Below are positions 10,374 through 22,760 of a DNA stretch of 64,000 nucleotides, piece after piece (position 1 is the first letter of the stretch; each line of letters opens with the position of its first letter). The stretch spans positions 20,099,001 through 20,163,000 of the forward strand of contig NC_079885.1 of NCBI RefSeq assembly GCF_029227915.1. The letters are read 5' to 3'. The notes under the pieces are model-generated. The model was not told the origin of the DNA. It searched no databases and was given only the letters and a program-made list of their open reading frames with translations. This DNA comes from Hydractinia symbiolongicarpus (taxonomy: Eukaryota > Cnidaria > Hydrozoa > Anthoathecata > Hydractiniidae). Both the position numbers and the translations under genes were made by a program.

Positions 10374-10822
10374 AGTTTTCCTATTTAAAAGTTGGCTTAT
10401 TTACTTTCATTTATTTTTAATAGCACATCTGATGATGCCAGTAAACATGGCTACAAGAGTAACACTACCGTTGCTCTTACAAATAACGTGACATTAGGAA
10501 TAAGAGGCAGTGACGGCACTCTCTGATTCTTCTGATGGACATATTTGTTCATCGCTTCCCCGTTTGGGCTTGAACCACCAAGCTTTCCGTTAACAGCCGA
10601 ACACGCTTACCAATTGCGGCACGGAGACACGAAACATACTGAATTATCCCTATTTACTAGTTAGCTAATTCAATTTCAATGTTTTTAACACCACATCTGA
10701 CTATGCAGGTAAACGTAGTTTCAAGACTAAAACCACCGTTGCCTTTACAATTATCGTGACATTAGGAATCATAAGCAGTTGTAGCACTATCTGTTTCATC
10801 TGATCGAAGTATTTGTTCATTG

Positions 10823-10855
<33 letters not shown>

Positions 10856-10896
10856 AGTTAACAGCCGAACGCGCTAACCAATTGCGCCACGGAGAC
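10823..10896 (-). tRNA. tRNA-Asn-GTT: tRNA-Asn(GTT), B-like anticodon stem
   Basis: C40T gives a G30-T40 wobble, the base found in the B copies of this region; a short conversion tract is likely. Confidence 0.88.
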
Positions 10897-11093
10897 ATGA
10901 AACTTACTGAAGTTTCCCTATATACAAGTTGGCTCATTTACTTTCATTTATTTTTAATAGAACATCTGATGATGCCAGTAAACATGGCTACAAGAGTAAC
11001 ACTGCCGTTGCTTTTACAGTTAACGTGACATTAGGAATAAGAGGCAGTGATAGCACTCTCTGATTCTTCTGATGGACATATTTGTTCATCGCT

Positions 11094-11124
<31 letters not shown>

Positions 11125-11360
11125 AGTTAACAGGCGAACGCGCTAACCAATTGCGCCACGGAGACACGAAACATACTGAAGTATCCCTTTTTTATTAGTT
11201 AGCTAATTCAATTTCAATGTTTTTAACACCACATCTGACTATGCAAGTAAACGTAGTTTCAAGACTAAAACCACCGTTGCTTTTACAATTATCGTGACAT
11301 TAGGAATCATAAGCAGTAGTAGCACTATCTGTTTCATCTGATCAAAGAATTTGTTCATTG

Positions 11361-11417
<57 letters not shown>

Positions 11418-11434
11418 AATTGCGCCACGGAGAC
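11361..11434 (-). tRNA. tRNA-Asn-GTT: tRNA-Asn(GTT), consensus copy
   Basis: Identical to consensus. Confidence 0.95.
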
Positions 11435-11898
11435 ATGAAACTTACTGAAGTTTCCCTATATACAAGTTGGCTCATTTACTTTCATTTATTTTTAATAGAA
11501 CATCTGATGATGCCAGTAAACATGGCTACAAGAGTAACACTACCGTTGCTTTTACAGTTAACGTGACATTAGGAATAAGAGGCAGTGATAGCACTCTCTG
11601 ATTCTTCTGATGGACATATTTGTTCATCGCTTCCCCGGGTTGGCTTGAACCACCAACCTTTCAGTTAACAGGCGAACGCGCTAACCAATTGCGGCACGGA
11701 GACACGAAACATACTGAAGTATCCCTTTTTTATTAGTTAGCTAATTCAATTTTAATGTTTTTAACACCACATCTGACTATGCAAGTAAACGTAGTTTCAA
11801 GACTAAAACTACCGTTGCTTTTACAATTATCGTGACATTAGGAATCATAAGCAGTGGTAGCACTATCTGTTTCATCTGATCAAAGAATTTGTTCATTG

Positions 11899-11931
<33 letters not shown>

Positions 11932-11972
11932 AGTTAACAGCCGAACGCGCTAACCAATTGCGCCACGGAGAC
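11899..11972 (-). tRNA. tRNA-Asn-GTT: tRNA-Asn(GTT), B-like anticodon stem
   Basis: C40T wobble as in 10823. Confidence 0.88.
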
Positions 11973-12435
11973 ATGAAACTTACTGAAGTTTCCCTATATA
12001 CAAGTTGGCTCATTTACTTTCATTCATTTTTAATAGAACATCTGATGATGCCAGTAAACATGGCTACAAGAGTAACACTACCGTTGCTTTTACAGTTAAC
12101 GTGACATTAGGAATAAGAGGCAGTGATAGCACTCTCTGATTCTTCTGATGGACATATTTGTTCATCGCTTTCCCGTTTGGGCTTGAACCACCAACCTTTC
12201 CGTTAACAGCGGAACGCGCTTACCAATTGCGGCACGGAGACACGAAACATACTGAAATATCCCTATTTACTAGTTAGCTAATTCAATTTCAATGTTTTTA
12301 ACACCACATCTGACTATGCAGGTAAACGTAGTTTCAAGACTAAAACTACCGTTGCCTTTACAATTATCGTGACATTAGGAATCATAAGCAGTTGTAGCAC
12401 TATCTGTTTCATCTGATCGAAGTATTTGTTCATTG

Positions 12436-12492
<57 letters not shown>

Positions 12493-12509
12493 AATTGCGC
12501 CACGGAGAC
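12436..12509 (-). tRNA. tRNA-Asn-GTT: tRNA-Asn(GTT), consensus copy
   Basis: Identical to consensus; paralogue of 7682 at 4,754 bp. Confidence 0.95.
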
Positions 12510-12972
12510 ATGAAACTTACTGAAGTTTCCCTATATACAAGTTGGCTCATTTACTTTCATTTATTTTTAATAGCACATCTGATGATGCCAGTAAACATGG
12601 CTACAAGAGTAACACTACCGTTGCTGTTACAAATAACGTGACATTAGGAATAAGAGGCAGTGATAGCACTCTCTGATTCTTCTGATGGACATATTTGTTC
12701 CTCGCTTCCCCGTTTGGGCTTGAACCACCAACCTTTCCGTTAACAGCCGAACGGGCTTACCAATTGCGGCACGGTAACACGAAACATATTGAAATATCCC
12801 TATTTACTAGTCAGCTAATTCAATTTCAATGTTTTTAACACCACATCTGACTATGCAGGTAAACGTAGTTTCAAGACTAAAACTACCGTTGCTTTTACAA
12901 TTATCGTGACATTAGGAATCATAAGCAGTTGTAGCACTATCTGTTTCATCTGATCGAAGTATTTGTTCATTG

Positions 12973-13046
12973 CGTCCCCGGGTTGGCTTGAATCACCAAC
13001 CTCTCGGTTAACAGCCGAACGCGCTAACCAATTGCGCCACGGAGAC
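12973..13046 (-). tRNA. tRNA-Asn-GTT: tRNA-Asn(GTT), T-stem variant
   Basis: G53A and C62A as in 8219, plus a T27-G43 wobble. Confidence 0.7.
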
Positions 13047-13243
13047 ATGAAACTTACTGAAGTTTCCCTATTTACAAGTTGGCTCATTTACTTTCATTTA
13101 TTTTTAATAGCACATCTGATGATGCCAGTAAAAATGGCTACAAGAGAAACACTACCGTTGCTCTTACAGGTAACGTGACATTAGGAATAAGAGGCAGTGA
13201 TAGCACTCTCTGATTTTTGTGATGGACATACTTGTTCATCGCT

Positions 13244-13274
<31 letters not shown>

Positions 13275-13509
13275 CGTTAACAGCCGAACGCGCCAACAAA
13301 TTGAGACACGAAGGTACGAAACATACTGAAGTATCCCTATTTACTAGTTAGCTAATTCAATTTCAATGTTTTTAACACCATATCTGACTATGCAGGTAAA
13401 CGTAGTTTCAAGACTAAAACTACCGTTGCTTTTACAATTATCGTGTCATTAGGAATCATAAGCAGTGGTAGCGCTATCTGTTTCATCTGATGGAAGTATT
13501 TGTTCATTG

Positions 13510-13583
13510 CGTCACCGGGTGGGCTTGAACCACCAACCTTTTGGTTAACAGCCGAACGCGCTAACCAATTGCGCCACGGAGAC
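13510..13583 (-). tRNA. tRNA-Asn-GTT: tRNA-Asn(GTT), weakened
   Basis: G69T gives a T4-T69 mismatch and the anticodon stem has C29-A41. Followed 269 bp later by another A block instead of a B. Confidence 0.75.
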
Positions 13584-13778
13584 ATGAAACTTACTGAAGT
13601 TTCCTTATTTACAAGTTGGCTCATTTACTTTCATTTATTTTTAATAGAACATCTGATGATGCCAGTAAACATGGCTACAAGAGTAACAATACCGTTGCTT
13701 TTACAGTTAACGTGACATTAGGAATCATAAGCAGTGGTAGCACTATCTGTTTCATCTGATCGAAGTATTTGTTCATTG

Positions 13779-13831
<53 letters not shown>

Positions 13832-13852
13832 CACCAATTGCGCCACGGAGAC
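13779..13852 (-). tRNA. tRNA-Asn-GTT: tRNA-Asn(GTT) at a B position
   Basis: Full A-type body with one D-loop change (GGTGA). It lies only 269 bp from 13510 because the spacer between them switches from B to A sequence near 13710-13722. Confidence 0.9.
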
Positions 13853-14315
13853 ATGAAACTTACTGAAGTTTCCCTATTTAAAAGTTGGCTTATTTACTTT
13901 CATTTATTTTTAATAGCACATCTGATGATGCCAGTAAACATGGCTACAAGAGTAACACTTTCGTTGCTGTTACAAATAACGTGACATTAGGAATAAGAGG
14001 CAGTGATAGCACTCTCTGATTCTTCTGATGGACATATTTGTTCATCGCTTCCCCGTTTGGGCTTGAACCACCAACCTTTCCGTTAACAGCCGAACGCGCT
14101 TACCAATTGCGGCACGGAGACACGAAACATACTGAAATATCCCTATTTACTAGTTAGCTAATTCAATTTCAATGTTTTTAACACCACATCTGACTATGCA
14201 GGTAAACGTAGTTTCAAGACTAAAACTACCGTTGCTTTTACAATTATCGTGACATTAGGACTCATAAGCAGTTGTAGCACTATCTGTTTCATCTGATCGA
14301 GGTATTTGTTCATTG

Positions 14316-14372
<57 letters not shown>

Positions 14373-14389
14373 AATTGCGCCACGGAGAC
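14316..14389 (-). tRNA. tRNA-Asn-GTT: tRNA-Asn(GTT), consensus copy
   Basis: Identical to consensus. Confidence 0.95.
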
Positions 14390-14852
14390 ATGAAACTTAC
14401 TGAAGTTTCCCTATTTACAAGTTGGCACATTTACTTTCATTTATTTTTAATAGCACATCTGATGATGCCAGTAAACATGGCTACAAGAGTAACACTACCG
14501 TTGCTCTTACAGTTAACGTGACATTAGGAATAAGAGGCAGTGATAGCACTCTCTGATTCTTCTGATGGACATATTTTTTCATCGCCTCCCCGGGTGGGCT
14601 TGAACCACCAACATTTCCGTTAACAGCCGAACGCGCTAACCAATTGCGGCACTAAGACACGAAACATACTGAAGTATCCCTACTTACTAGTTAGCAAATT
14701 CAATTTCAATGTTTTTAACACCACATCTGACTATGCAGGTAAACGTAGTTTCAAGGCTAAAACTACCGTTGCTTTTACAATTATCGTGACATTAGAAATC
14801 ATAAGCAGTGGTAGCGCTATCTGTTTCATCTGTTGGAAGTATTTGTTCATTG

Positions 14853-14909
<57 letters not shown>

Positions 14910-14926
14910 AATTGCGCCACGGAGAC
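14853..14926 (-). tRNA. tRNA-Asn-GTT: tRNA-Asn(GTT), consensus copy
   Basis: Identical to consensus; flank of the 'gttgacacatt' type. Confidence 0.95.
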
Positions 14927-15390
14927 ATGAAACTTACTGAAGTTTCCCTATTTACAAGTTGACACATTTACTTTCATTTATTTCTAATAGCACATCTGAT
15001 GATGCCAGTAAACATGGCTACAACAGTAACACTACTGTTGCTCTTACAGTTAACGTGACATTAGGAATAAGAGGCAGTGATAGCACTCTCTGATTCTTCT
15101 GATGGACATATTTGTTCATCGCTTCCCCGGGTGGGCTTGAACCACCAACCATTCAGTTAACAGGCGAACGCGCTAACCAATTGCGGCACGGAGACACGAA
15201 ACATACTGAAGTATCCCTATTTACTAGTTAGCTAATTCAATTTCAATGTTTTTAACACCATATCTGACTATGCAGGTAAACGTAGTTTTAAGACTAAAAC
15301 TACCCTTGCTTTTACAATTATCGTGACATTAGGAATCATAAGCAGTGGTAGCATTATCTGTTTCATCTGATCAAAGAATTTTGTTCATTG

Positions 15391-15464
15391 CGTCCCCGCG
15401 TGGGCTTGAACCACCAACCTTTCGGATAACAGCCGAACGCGCTAACCAATTGCGCCACGGAGAC
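15391..15464 (-). tRNA. tRNA-Asn-GTT: tRNA-Asn(GTT), variant
   Basis: A38T in the anticodon loop and C65G, which breaks G49-C65. One extra T in the 3' flank. Confidence 0.8.
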
Positions 15465-15661
15465 ATGAAACTTACTGAAGTTTCCCTATTTACAAATTGA
15501 CACATTTACTTTCATTTATTTCTAATAGCACATCTGATGATGCCAGTAAACATGGCTACAACAGTAACACTACCGTTGCTCTTACAGTTAACGTGACATT
15601 AGGAATAAGAGGCAGTGATAGCACTCTCTGATTTTTCTGATGGACATACTTGTTCATCGCT

Positions 15662-15692
<31 letters not shown>

Positions 15693-15927
15693 CGTTAACA
15701 GCCGAACGCGCCAACAAATTGAGACACGAAGGCACGAAACATACTGAAGTATCCCTATTTACTAGTTAGCTAATTCAATTTTAATGTTTTTAACACCATA
15801 TCTGACTATGCAGGTAAACGTAGTTTCAAGACTAAAACTACCGTTGCTTTTACAATTATCGTGTCATTAGGAATCATAAGCAGTGGTAGCGCTATCTGTT
15901 TCATCTGATGGAAGTATTTGTTCATTG

Positions 15928-16001
15928 CGTCCCCGGGTGGGCTTGAACCACCAACCATTCGGTTAACAGCCGAACGCGCTAACCAATTGCGCCACGGAGA
16001 C
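15928..16001 (-). tRNA. tRNA-Asn-GTT: tRNA-Asn(GTT)
   Basis: One variable-loop change (plus-strand aaccattcgg); all stems paired. Confidence 0.92.
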
Positions 16002-16464
16002 ATTAAACTTACTGAAGTTTCCCTATTTACAAGTTGGCTCATTTACTTTCATTTATTTTTAATAGAACATCTGATGATGCCAGTAAACATGGCTACAAGA
16101 GTAACACTACCGTTGCTTTTACAGTTAACGTGACATTAGGAATAAGAGGCAGTGATAGCACTCTCTGATTCTTCTGATGGACATATTTGTTCATCGCTTC
16201 CCCGGGTGGGCTTAAACCTCCAACCTTTCAGTTAACAGGCGAACGCGCTAACCAATTCCGGCACGGAGACACGAAATATACTGAAGTATCCCTATTTACT
16301 AGTTAGCTAATTCAATTTCAATGTTTTTAACACGATATCTGACTATGCAGGTAAACGTAGTTTCAAGACTAAAACTACCGTTGGTTTTTCAATTATCGTG
16401 ACATTAGGAATCATAAGCAGTGGTAGCACTATCTGTTTCATCTGATCAAAGAATTTGTTCATTG

Positions 16465-16480
16465 CGTCCCCGGGTGGGCC

Positions 16481-16521
<41 letters not shown>

Positions 16522-16538
16522 AATTGCGCCACGGAGAC
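16465..16538 (-). tRNA. tRNA-Asn-GTT: tRNA-Asn(GTT), A58 lost
   Basis: T loop reads TTCAGGC: A58G removes a near-invariant base of the T loop and B box. Stems otherwise consensus, so reduced function is likely. Confidence 0.75.
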
Positions 16539-16735
16539 ATTAAACTTACTGAAGTTTCCCTATTTACAAGTTGGCTCATTTACTTTCATTTATTTTTAAT
16601 AGAACATCTGATGATGCCAGTAAACATGGCTACAAGAGTAACACTACCGTTGCTTTTACAGTTAACGTGACATTAGGAATAAGAGGCAGTGATAGCACTC
16701 TCTGATTTTTCTGATGGACATACTTGTTCATCGCT

Positions 16736-16766
<31 letters not shown>

Positions 16767-17001
16767 TGTTAACAGCCGAACGCGCCAACAAATTGTGACA
16801 CGAAGGCACGAAACATACTGAAGTATCGCTATTTACTAGTTAGCTAATTCAATTTCAATGTTTTTAACACCATATCTGACTATGCAGGTAAACGTAGTTT
16901 CAAGACTAAAACTACCGTTGCTTTTACAATTATCGTGACATTAGGAATCATAAGCAGTGGTAGCACTATCTGTTTCATCTGATCAAAGAATTTGTTCATT
17001 G

Positions 17002-17035
<34 letters not shown>

Positions 17036-17075
17036 AATAACAGCCGAACGCGCTAACCAATTGCGCCACGGAGAC
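17002..17075 (-). tRNA. tRNA-Asn-GTT: tRNA-Asn(GTT), variant
   Basis: A38T and C39T (G31-T39 wobble). Confidence 0.83.
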
Positions 17076-17272
17076 ATGAAACTTACTGAAGTTTCCCTAT
17101 TTACAAGTTGACACATTTACTTTCATTTATTTCTAATAGCACATCTGATGATGCCAGTAAACATGGCTACAACAGTAACACTACCGTTGCTCTTACAGTT
17201 AACGTGACATTAGGAATAAGAGGCAGTGATAGCACTCTCTGATTTTTCTGATGGACATACTTGTTCATCGCT

Positions 17273-17303
<31 letters not shown>

Positions 17304-17538
17304 TGTTAACAGCCGAACGCGCCAACAAATTGTGACACGAAGGCACGAAACATACTGAAGTATCGCTATTTACTAGTTAGCTAATTCAATTTCAATGTTT
17401 TTAACACCATATCTGACTATGCAGGTAAACGTAGTTTCAAGACTAAAACTACCGTTGCTTTTACAATTATCGTGTCATTAGGAATCATAAGCAGTGGTAG
17501 CGCTATCTGTTTCATCTGATGGAAGTATTTGTTCATTG

Positions 17539-17550
17539 CATCCCCGGGTT

Positions 17551-17595
<45 letters not shown>

Positions 17596-17612
17596 AATTG
17601 CGCCACGGAGAC
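17539..17612 (-). tRNA. tRNA-Asn-GTT: tRNA-Asn(GTT), variant
   Basis: C72T gives a G1-T72 wobble and C62A breaks one T-stem pair. Paralogue at 34647. Confidence 0.8.
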
Positions 17613-17807
17613 ATGAAACTTACTGAAGTTTCCCTATTTACAAGTTGGCTCATTTACTTTCATTTATTTTTAATAGAACATCTGATGATGCCAGTAAACA
17701 TGGCTACAAGAGTAACACTACCGTTGCTTTTACAGTTAACGTGACATTAGGAATAAGAGGCAGTGATAGCACTCTCTGATTCTTCTGATGGACATATTTG
17801 TTCATCG

Positions 17808-17881
17808 CTCCCCAGGGTGCGCTTGAACCACCAACCTTTCAGTTAACAGGCGAACGCGCTAACCAATTGCGGCACGGAGAC
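17808..17881 (-). pseudogene. B-type block, 'cccagggtgcgc' subtype
   Basis: The acceptor 3' strand reads CTGGGGAG after a disrupted T stem (gtgcgc on the plus strand). An identical form is found at 34916, part of the large duplicate. Confidence 0.7.
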
Positions 17882-18075
17882 ACGAAACATACTGAAGTAT
17901 CCCTATTTACTAGTTAGCTAATTCAATTTCAATGTTTTTAACACCATATATGACTATGCAAGTAAACGTAGTTTCAAGACTAAAACTACCGTTGCTTTTA
18001 CAATTATCGTGACATTAGGAATCATAAGCAGTGGTAGCACTATCTGTTTCATCTGATCAAAGAATTTGTTCATTG

Positions 18076-18132
<57 letters not shown>

Positions 18133-18149
18133 AATTGCGCCACGGAGAC
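18076..18149 (-). tRNA. tRNA-Asn-GTT: tRNA-Asn(GTT), consensus copy
   Basis: Identical to consensus; 5' flank shortened to gaattt. Paralogues 35184 and 40548. Confidence 0.95.
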
Positions 18150-18345
18150 ATGAATTTACTGAAGTTTCCCTATTTACAAGTTGGCTCATTTACTTTCATT
18201 TATTTTTAATAGCACATCTGATGATGCCAGTAGACATGGCTACAAGTGTTACACTACCGTTGCTCTTACAGTTAACGTGACTTTAGGAATAAGAGGCAGT
18301 GATACCACTCTCTGATTCTTCTGATGGACATATTTGTTCATCGCC

Positions 18346-18376
<31 letters not shown>

Positions 18377-18608
18377 CGTTAACAGCCGAACGCGCTAACC
18401 AATTTCGCACGAAGACACGAAACATGCTGAAGTATCCCTATTTACTAGTTAGCTAATTCAATTTCAATGTTTTTAACACCACATCTGACTATGCAGTATC
18501 ATAGTTTCAAGACTAAAACTACCGTTGCTTTTACAATTATCGTGACATTAGGAAACATAAGCAGTGGTAGCGCTATGTGTTTCATCTGATCGAGGTGTTT
18601 GTTCATTG

Positions 18609-18665
<57 letters not shown>

Positions 18666-18682
18666 AATTGCGCCACGGAGAC
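18609..18682 (-). tRNA. tRNA-Asn-GTT: tRNA-Asn(GTT), consensus copy
   Basis: Identical to consensus; distal 3' flank has 'gcagtatcatag'. Paralogues 35717 and 41081. Confidence 0.95.
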
Positions 18683-18877
18683 ATGAAACTTACTGAAGTT
18701 TCCCTATTTACAAGTTGGCTCATTTACTTTCATTTATTTTTAATAGCACATCTGATGATGCCAGTAAACATGGCTACAACAGTAACCCTACCGTTGCTCT
18801 TACAGTTAACGTGACATTAGGAATAAGAGGCAGTGATAGCACTCTCTGATTTTTCTGATGGGCATACTTGTTCATCG

Positions 18878-18879
18878 CT

Positions 18880-18910
<31 letters not shown>

Positions 18911-18951
18911 CGTTAACAGCCGAAAGCGCTAACCAATTGCGGCACGGAGAC
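18878..18951 (-). pseudogene. B-type block, 'gccgaaagcgc' subtype
   Basis: G26T precedes a mismatched anticodon stem (G30-G40) and C10-C25 is unpaired. This subtype dominates the B positions from 18.8 to 21.7 kb and 36 to 45 kb. Confidence 0.72.
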
Positions 18952-19145
18952 ACGAAACATACTGAAGTATCCCTATTTACTAGTTAGCTAATTCAATTTC
19001 AATGTTTTTAACACCACATCTGACTATGCAGGTAAACGAAGTTTCAAGACTAAAACTACCGTTGCTTTTACAATTATCGTGACATTAGGAATCATAAGCA
19101 GTGGTAGCACTATCTGTTTCATCTGATCAAAGAATTTGTTCATTG

Positions 19146-19219
19146 CGTCCCGGGGTGGGCTTGAACCACCAACCTTTCGGATAACAGCCGAACGCGCTAA
19201 CCAATTGCGCCACGGAGAC
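19146..19219 (-). tRNA. tRNA-Asn-GTT: tRNA-Asn(GTT), variant
   Basis: G67C gives a C6-C67 mismatch; A38T. Paralogues 36254 and 41618. Confidence 0.8.
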
Positions 19220-19682
19220 ATGAAACTTACTGAAGTTTCCCTATTTACAAGTTGACACATTTACTTTCATTTATTTCTTATTGCACATCTGATGATGCCA
19301 GTAAACATGGCTACAACAGTAACCCTACCGTTGCTCTTACAGTTAACGTGACATTAGGAATAAGAGGCAGTGATAGCACTCTCTGATTTTTCTGATGGAC
19401 ATACTTGTTCATCGCTTGCCCGGGTGGGCTTGAACCACCAACCTTTCCGTTAACAGCCGAAAGCGCTAACCAATTGCGGCACGGAGACACGAAACATACT
19501 GAAGTATCCCTATTTACTAGTTAGCTAATTCAATTTCAATGTTTTTAACACCACATCTGACTATGCAGGTAAACGTAGTTTCAAGACTAAAACTACCGTT
19601 GCTTTTACAATTATCGTGACATTAGGAATCATAAGCAGTGCTAGCACTATCTGTTTCATCTGATCAAAGAATTTGATCATTG

Positions 19683-19717
<35 letters not shown>

Positions 19718-19756
19718 ATAACAGCCGAACGCGCTAACCAATTGCGCCACGGAGAC
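19683..19756 (-). tRNA. tRNA-Asn-GTT: tRNA-Asn(GTT), A38T
   Basis: Only A38T differs from consensus. Paralogues 36791 and 42155. Confidence 0.88.
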
Positions 19757-19953
19757 ATGAAACTTACTGAAGTTTCCCTATTTACAAGTTGACACATTTA
19801 CTTTCATTTATTTCTAATAGCACATCTGATGATGCCAGTAAACATTGCTACAACAGTAACACTACCGTTGCTCTTACAGTTAACGTGACATTAGGAATAA
19901 GAGGCAGTGATAGCACTCTCTGATTCTTCTGATGGACATATTTGTTCATCGCT

Positions 19954-19984
<31 letters not shown>

Positions 19985-20219
19985 CGTTAACAGCCGAAAG
20001 CGCTAACCAATTGCGGCACGGAGACACGAAACATACTGAAGTATCCCTATTTACTAGTTAGCTAATTCAATTTCAATGTTTTTAACACCACATCTGACTA
20101 TGCAGGTAAACGTAGTTTCAAGACTAAAACTACCGTTGCTTTTACAATTATCGTGACATTAGGAATCATAAGCAGTGGTAGCACTATCTGTTTCATCTGA
20201 TCAAAGAATTTGTTCATTG

Positions 20220-20254
<35 letters not shown>

Positions 20255-20293
20255 ATAACAGCCGAACGTGCTAACCAATTGCGCCACGGAGAC
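20220..20293 (-). tRNA. tRNA-Asn-GTT: tRNA-Asn(GTT), variant
   Basis: A38T and G24A (C11-A24 mismatch). Confidence 0.8.
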
Positions 20294-20756
20294 ATGAAAC
20301 TTACTGAAGTTTCCCTATTTACAAGTTGACACATCTACTTTCATTTATTTCTAATAGCACATCTGATGATGCCAGTAAACATGGCTACAACAGTAACACT
20401 ACCGTTGCTCTTACAGTTAACGTGACATTAGGAATAAGAGGCAGTGATAGCACTCTCTGATTTTTCTGATAGACATACTTGTTCATCGCTTCCCCGGGTG
20501 GGCTTGAACCACCAACTTTTCCGTTAACAGCCGAACGCGCCAACAAATTGAGACACGAAGGCACGAAACATACTGAAGTATCCCTATTTACTGGTTAGCT
20601 AATTCATATTCAATGTTTTTAACACCATATCTGACTATGCAGGTAAACGTAGTTTCAAGACTAAAACTACCTTTGCTTTTACAATTATCGGGTCATTAGG
20701 AATCATAAGCAGTGGTAGCGCTATCTGTTTCATCTGATGGAAGTATTTGTTCATTG

Positions 20757-20803
<47 letters not shown>

Positions 20804-20830
20804 AGCGCTAACCAATTGCGCCACGGAGAC
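20757..20830 (-). tRNA. tRNA-Asn-GTT: tRNA-Asn(GTT), G26T
   Basis: G26T only. The 5' spacer has a 2-bp loss (accgtactttt). Paralogues 38939 and 44303. Confidence 0.88.
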
Positions 20831-21026
20831 ATGAAACTTACTGAAGTTTCCCTATTTACAAGTTGGCTCATTTACTTTCATTTATTTTTAATAGAACATC
20901 TGATGATGCCAGTAAACATGGCTACAAGAGTAACACTACCGTACTTTTACAGTTAACGTGACATTAGGAATAAGAGGCAGTGATAGCACTCTCTGATTCT
21001 TCTGAGGGACATAATTGTTCATCGCT

Positions 21027-21057
<31 letters not shown>

Positions 21058-21292
21058 AGTTAACAGGCGAACGCGCTAACCAATTGCGGCAGGGAGACAC
21101 GAAACATATTGAAGTATCCCTATTTACTAGTTAGCTAAATCAATTTCAATGTTTTTATCACCATATCTGACAATGCAGGTAAACGTAGTTTCAAGACTAA
21201 AACTACCGTTGCTTCTACAATTATCGTGACATTAGGAATCATAAGCAGTGGTAGCACTATCTGTTTCATCTGATCAAAGAATTTGTTCATTG

Positions 21293-21327
<35 letters not shown>

Positions 21328-21366
21328 ATAACAGCCGAACGCGCTAACCAATTGCGCCACGGAGAC
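21293..21366 (-). tRNA. tRNA-Asn-GTT: tRNA-Asn(GTT), A38T
   Basis: A38T only. Paralogues 39475 and 44839. Confidence 0.88.
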
Positions 21367-21829
21367 ATGAAACTTACTGAAGTTTCCCTATTTACAAGTT
21401 GACACATTTACTTTCATTTATTTCTAATAGCACATCTGATGATGCCAGTAAACATGGCTACAACAGTAACCCTACCGTTGCTCTTACAGTTAACGTGACA
21501 TTAGGAATAAGAGGCAGTGATAGCACTTTCTGATTTTTCTGATGGACATACTTGTTCATCGCTTCCCGGGGTGGGCGTGAACCACCAACCTTTCCGTTAA
21601 CAGCCGAAAGCGCTAACCAATTGCGGCACGGAGACACGAAACATACTGAAGTATCCCTATTTACTAGTTAGCTAATTCAATTTCAATGTTTTTAACACCA
21701 CATCTGACTATGCAGGTAAACGTAGTTTCAAGACTAAAACTACCGTTGCTTTTACAATTATCGTGACATTAGGAATCATAAGCAGTGGTAGCACTATCTG
21801 TTTCATCTGATCGAAGTATTTGTTCATTG

Positions 21830-21903
21830 CGTCCCCGGATGGGCTTGAGCCACCAACCTTTCGGTCAACAGCCGAACGCGCTAACCAATTGCTCCACGGA
21901 GAC
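21830..21903 (-). tRNA. tRNA-Asn-GTT: tRNA-Asn(GTT)-like, A37G family
   Basis: Four changes together: A37G beside the anticodon, C11A (D-stem mismatch), T54C in the T loop and C64T (wobble). A37 normally carries t6A in tRNAs reading ANN codons, so function is doubtful. Paralogues 27051, 40012, 45376, 47026, 52247. Confidence 0.7.
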
Positions 21904-22365
21904 ATGAAAATTACTGAAGTTTCCCTATTTACAAGTTGACTCAATTACTTTCATTTATTTTAATAGCACATCTGATGATGCCAGTAGACATGGCTACAAG
22001 TGTAACACTACCGTTGCTCTTACAGTTAACGTGACTTTAGGAATAAGAGGCAGTGATAGCACTCTCTGATTCTTCTAATGGACATATTTGTTCATCGCCT
22101 CCCTGGGTGGGCTTGAACCACCAACCTTTACGTTAACAGCCGAACGCGCCAACAAATTGAGACACGAAGGCACGAAACATACTGAAGTATCCCTATTTCC
22201 TAGTTAGCTAATTCAATTTCAATGTTTTTAACACCATATCTGACTATGCAGGTAAACGTAGTTTGAAGACTAAAACTACCGTTGCTTTTACAATTATCGT
22301 GACATTAGGAATCATAAGCAGTGGTAGCGCTATCTGTTTCATCTGATGGAAGTATTTGTTCATTG

Positions 22366-22422
<57 letters not shown>

Positions 22423-22439
22423 AATTGCGCCACGGAGAC
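22366..22439 (-). tRNA. tRNA-Asn-GTT: tRNA-Asn(GTT), consensus copy
   Basis: Identical to consensus. Paralogues 45912, 47562, 52783. Confidence 0.95.
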
Positions 22440-22634
22440 ATGAAACTTACTGAAGTTTCTCTATTTACAAGTTGGCTCATTTACTTTCATTTATTTTTAA
22501 TAGAACATCTGATGATGCCAGTAAACATGGCTACAAGAGTAACACTACCGTTGCTTTTACAGTTAACGTGACATTAGGAATAAGAGGCAGTGATAGCACT
22601 CTCTGATTCTTCTGATGGACATATTTGTTCATCG

Positions 22635-22708
22635 CTTCCAAGGGTGGGCTTGAACCACCAACCTTTCAGTTAACAGGCGAACGCGCTAACCAATTGCGGC
22701 ACGGAGAC
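22635..22708 (-). pseudogene. B-type block, 'cttccaaggg' subtype
   Basis: The acceptor 3' strand is changed (plus-strand cttccaagggtggg), leaving few pairs with the 5' strand. It recurs once per 1,114-bp unit. Confidence 0.72.
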
Positions 22709-22760
22709 ACGAAACATACTGAAGTATCCCTATTTATTAGTTAGCTAATTCAATTTCAAT

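Larger units (their letters stand above)
9295..11360 (-). repeat. 1,033-bp direct duplication carrying a truncated tRNA
   Basis: The truncated A block at 9295 and intact block at 9790 recur at 10328 and 10823, shift 1,033 bp. That is two dimers minus a 42-bp deletion present in both copies, so the deletion happened once and was then duplicated. Confidence 0.8.
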
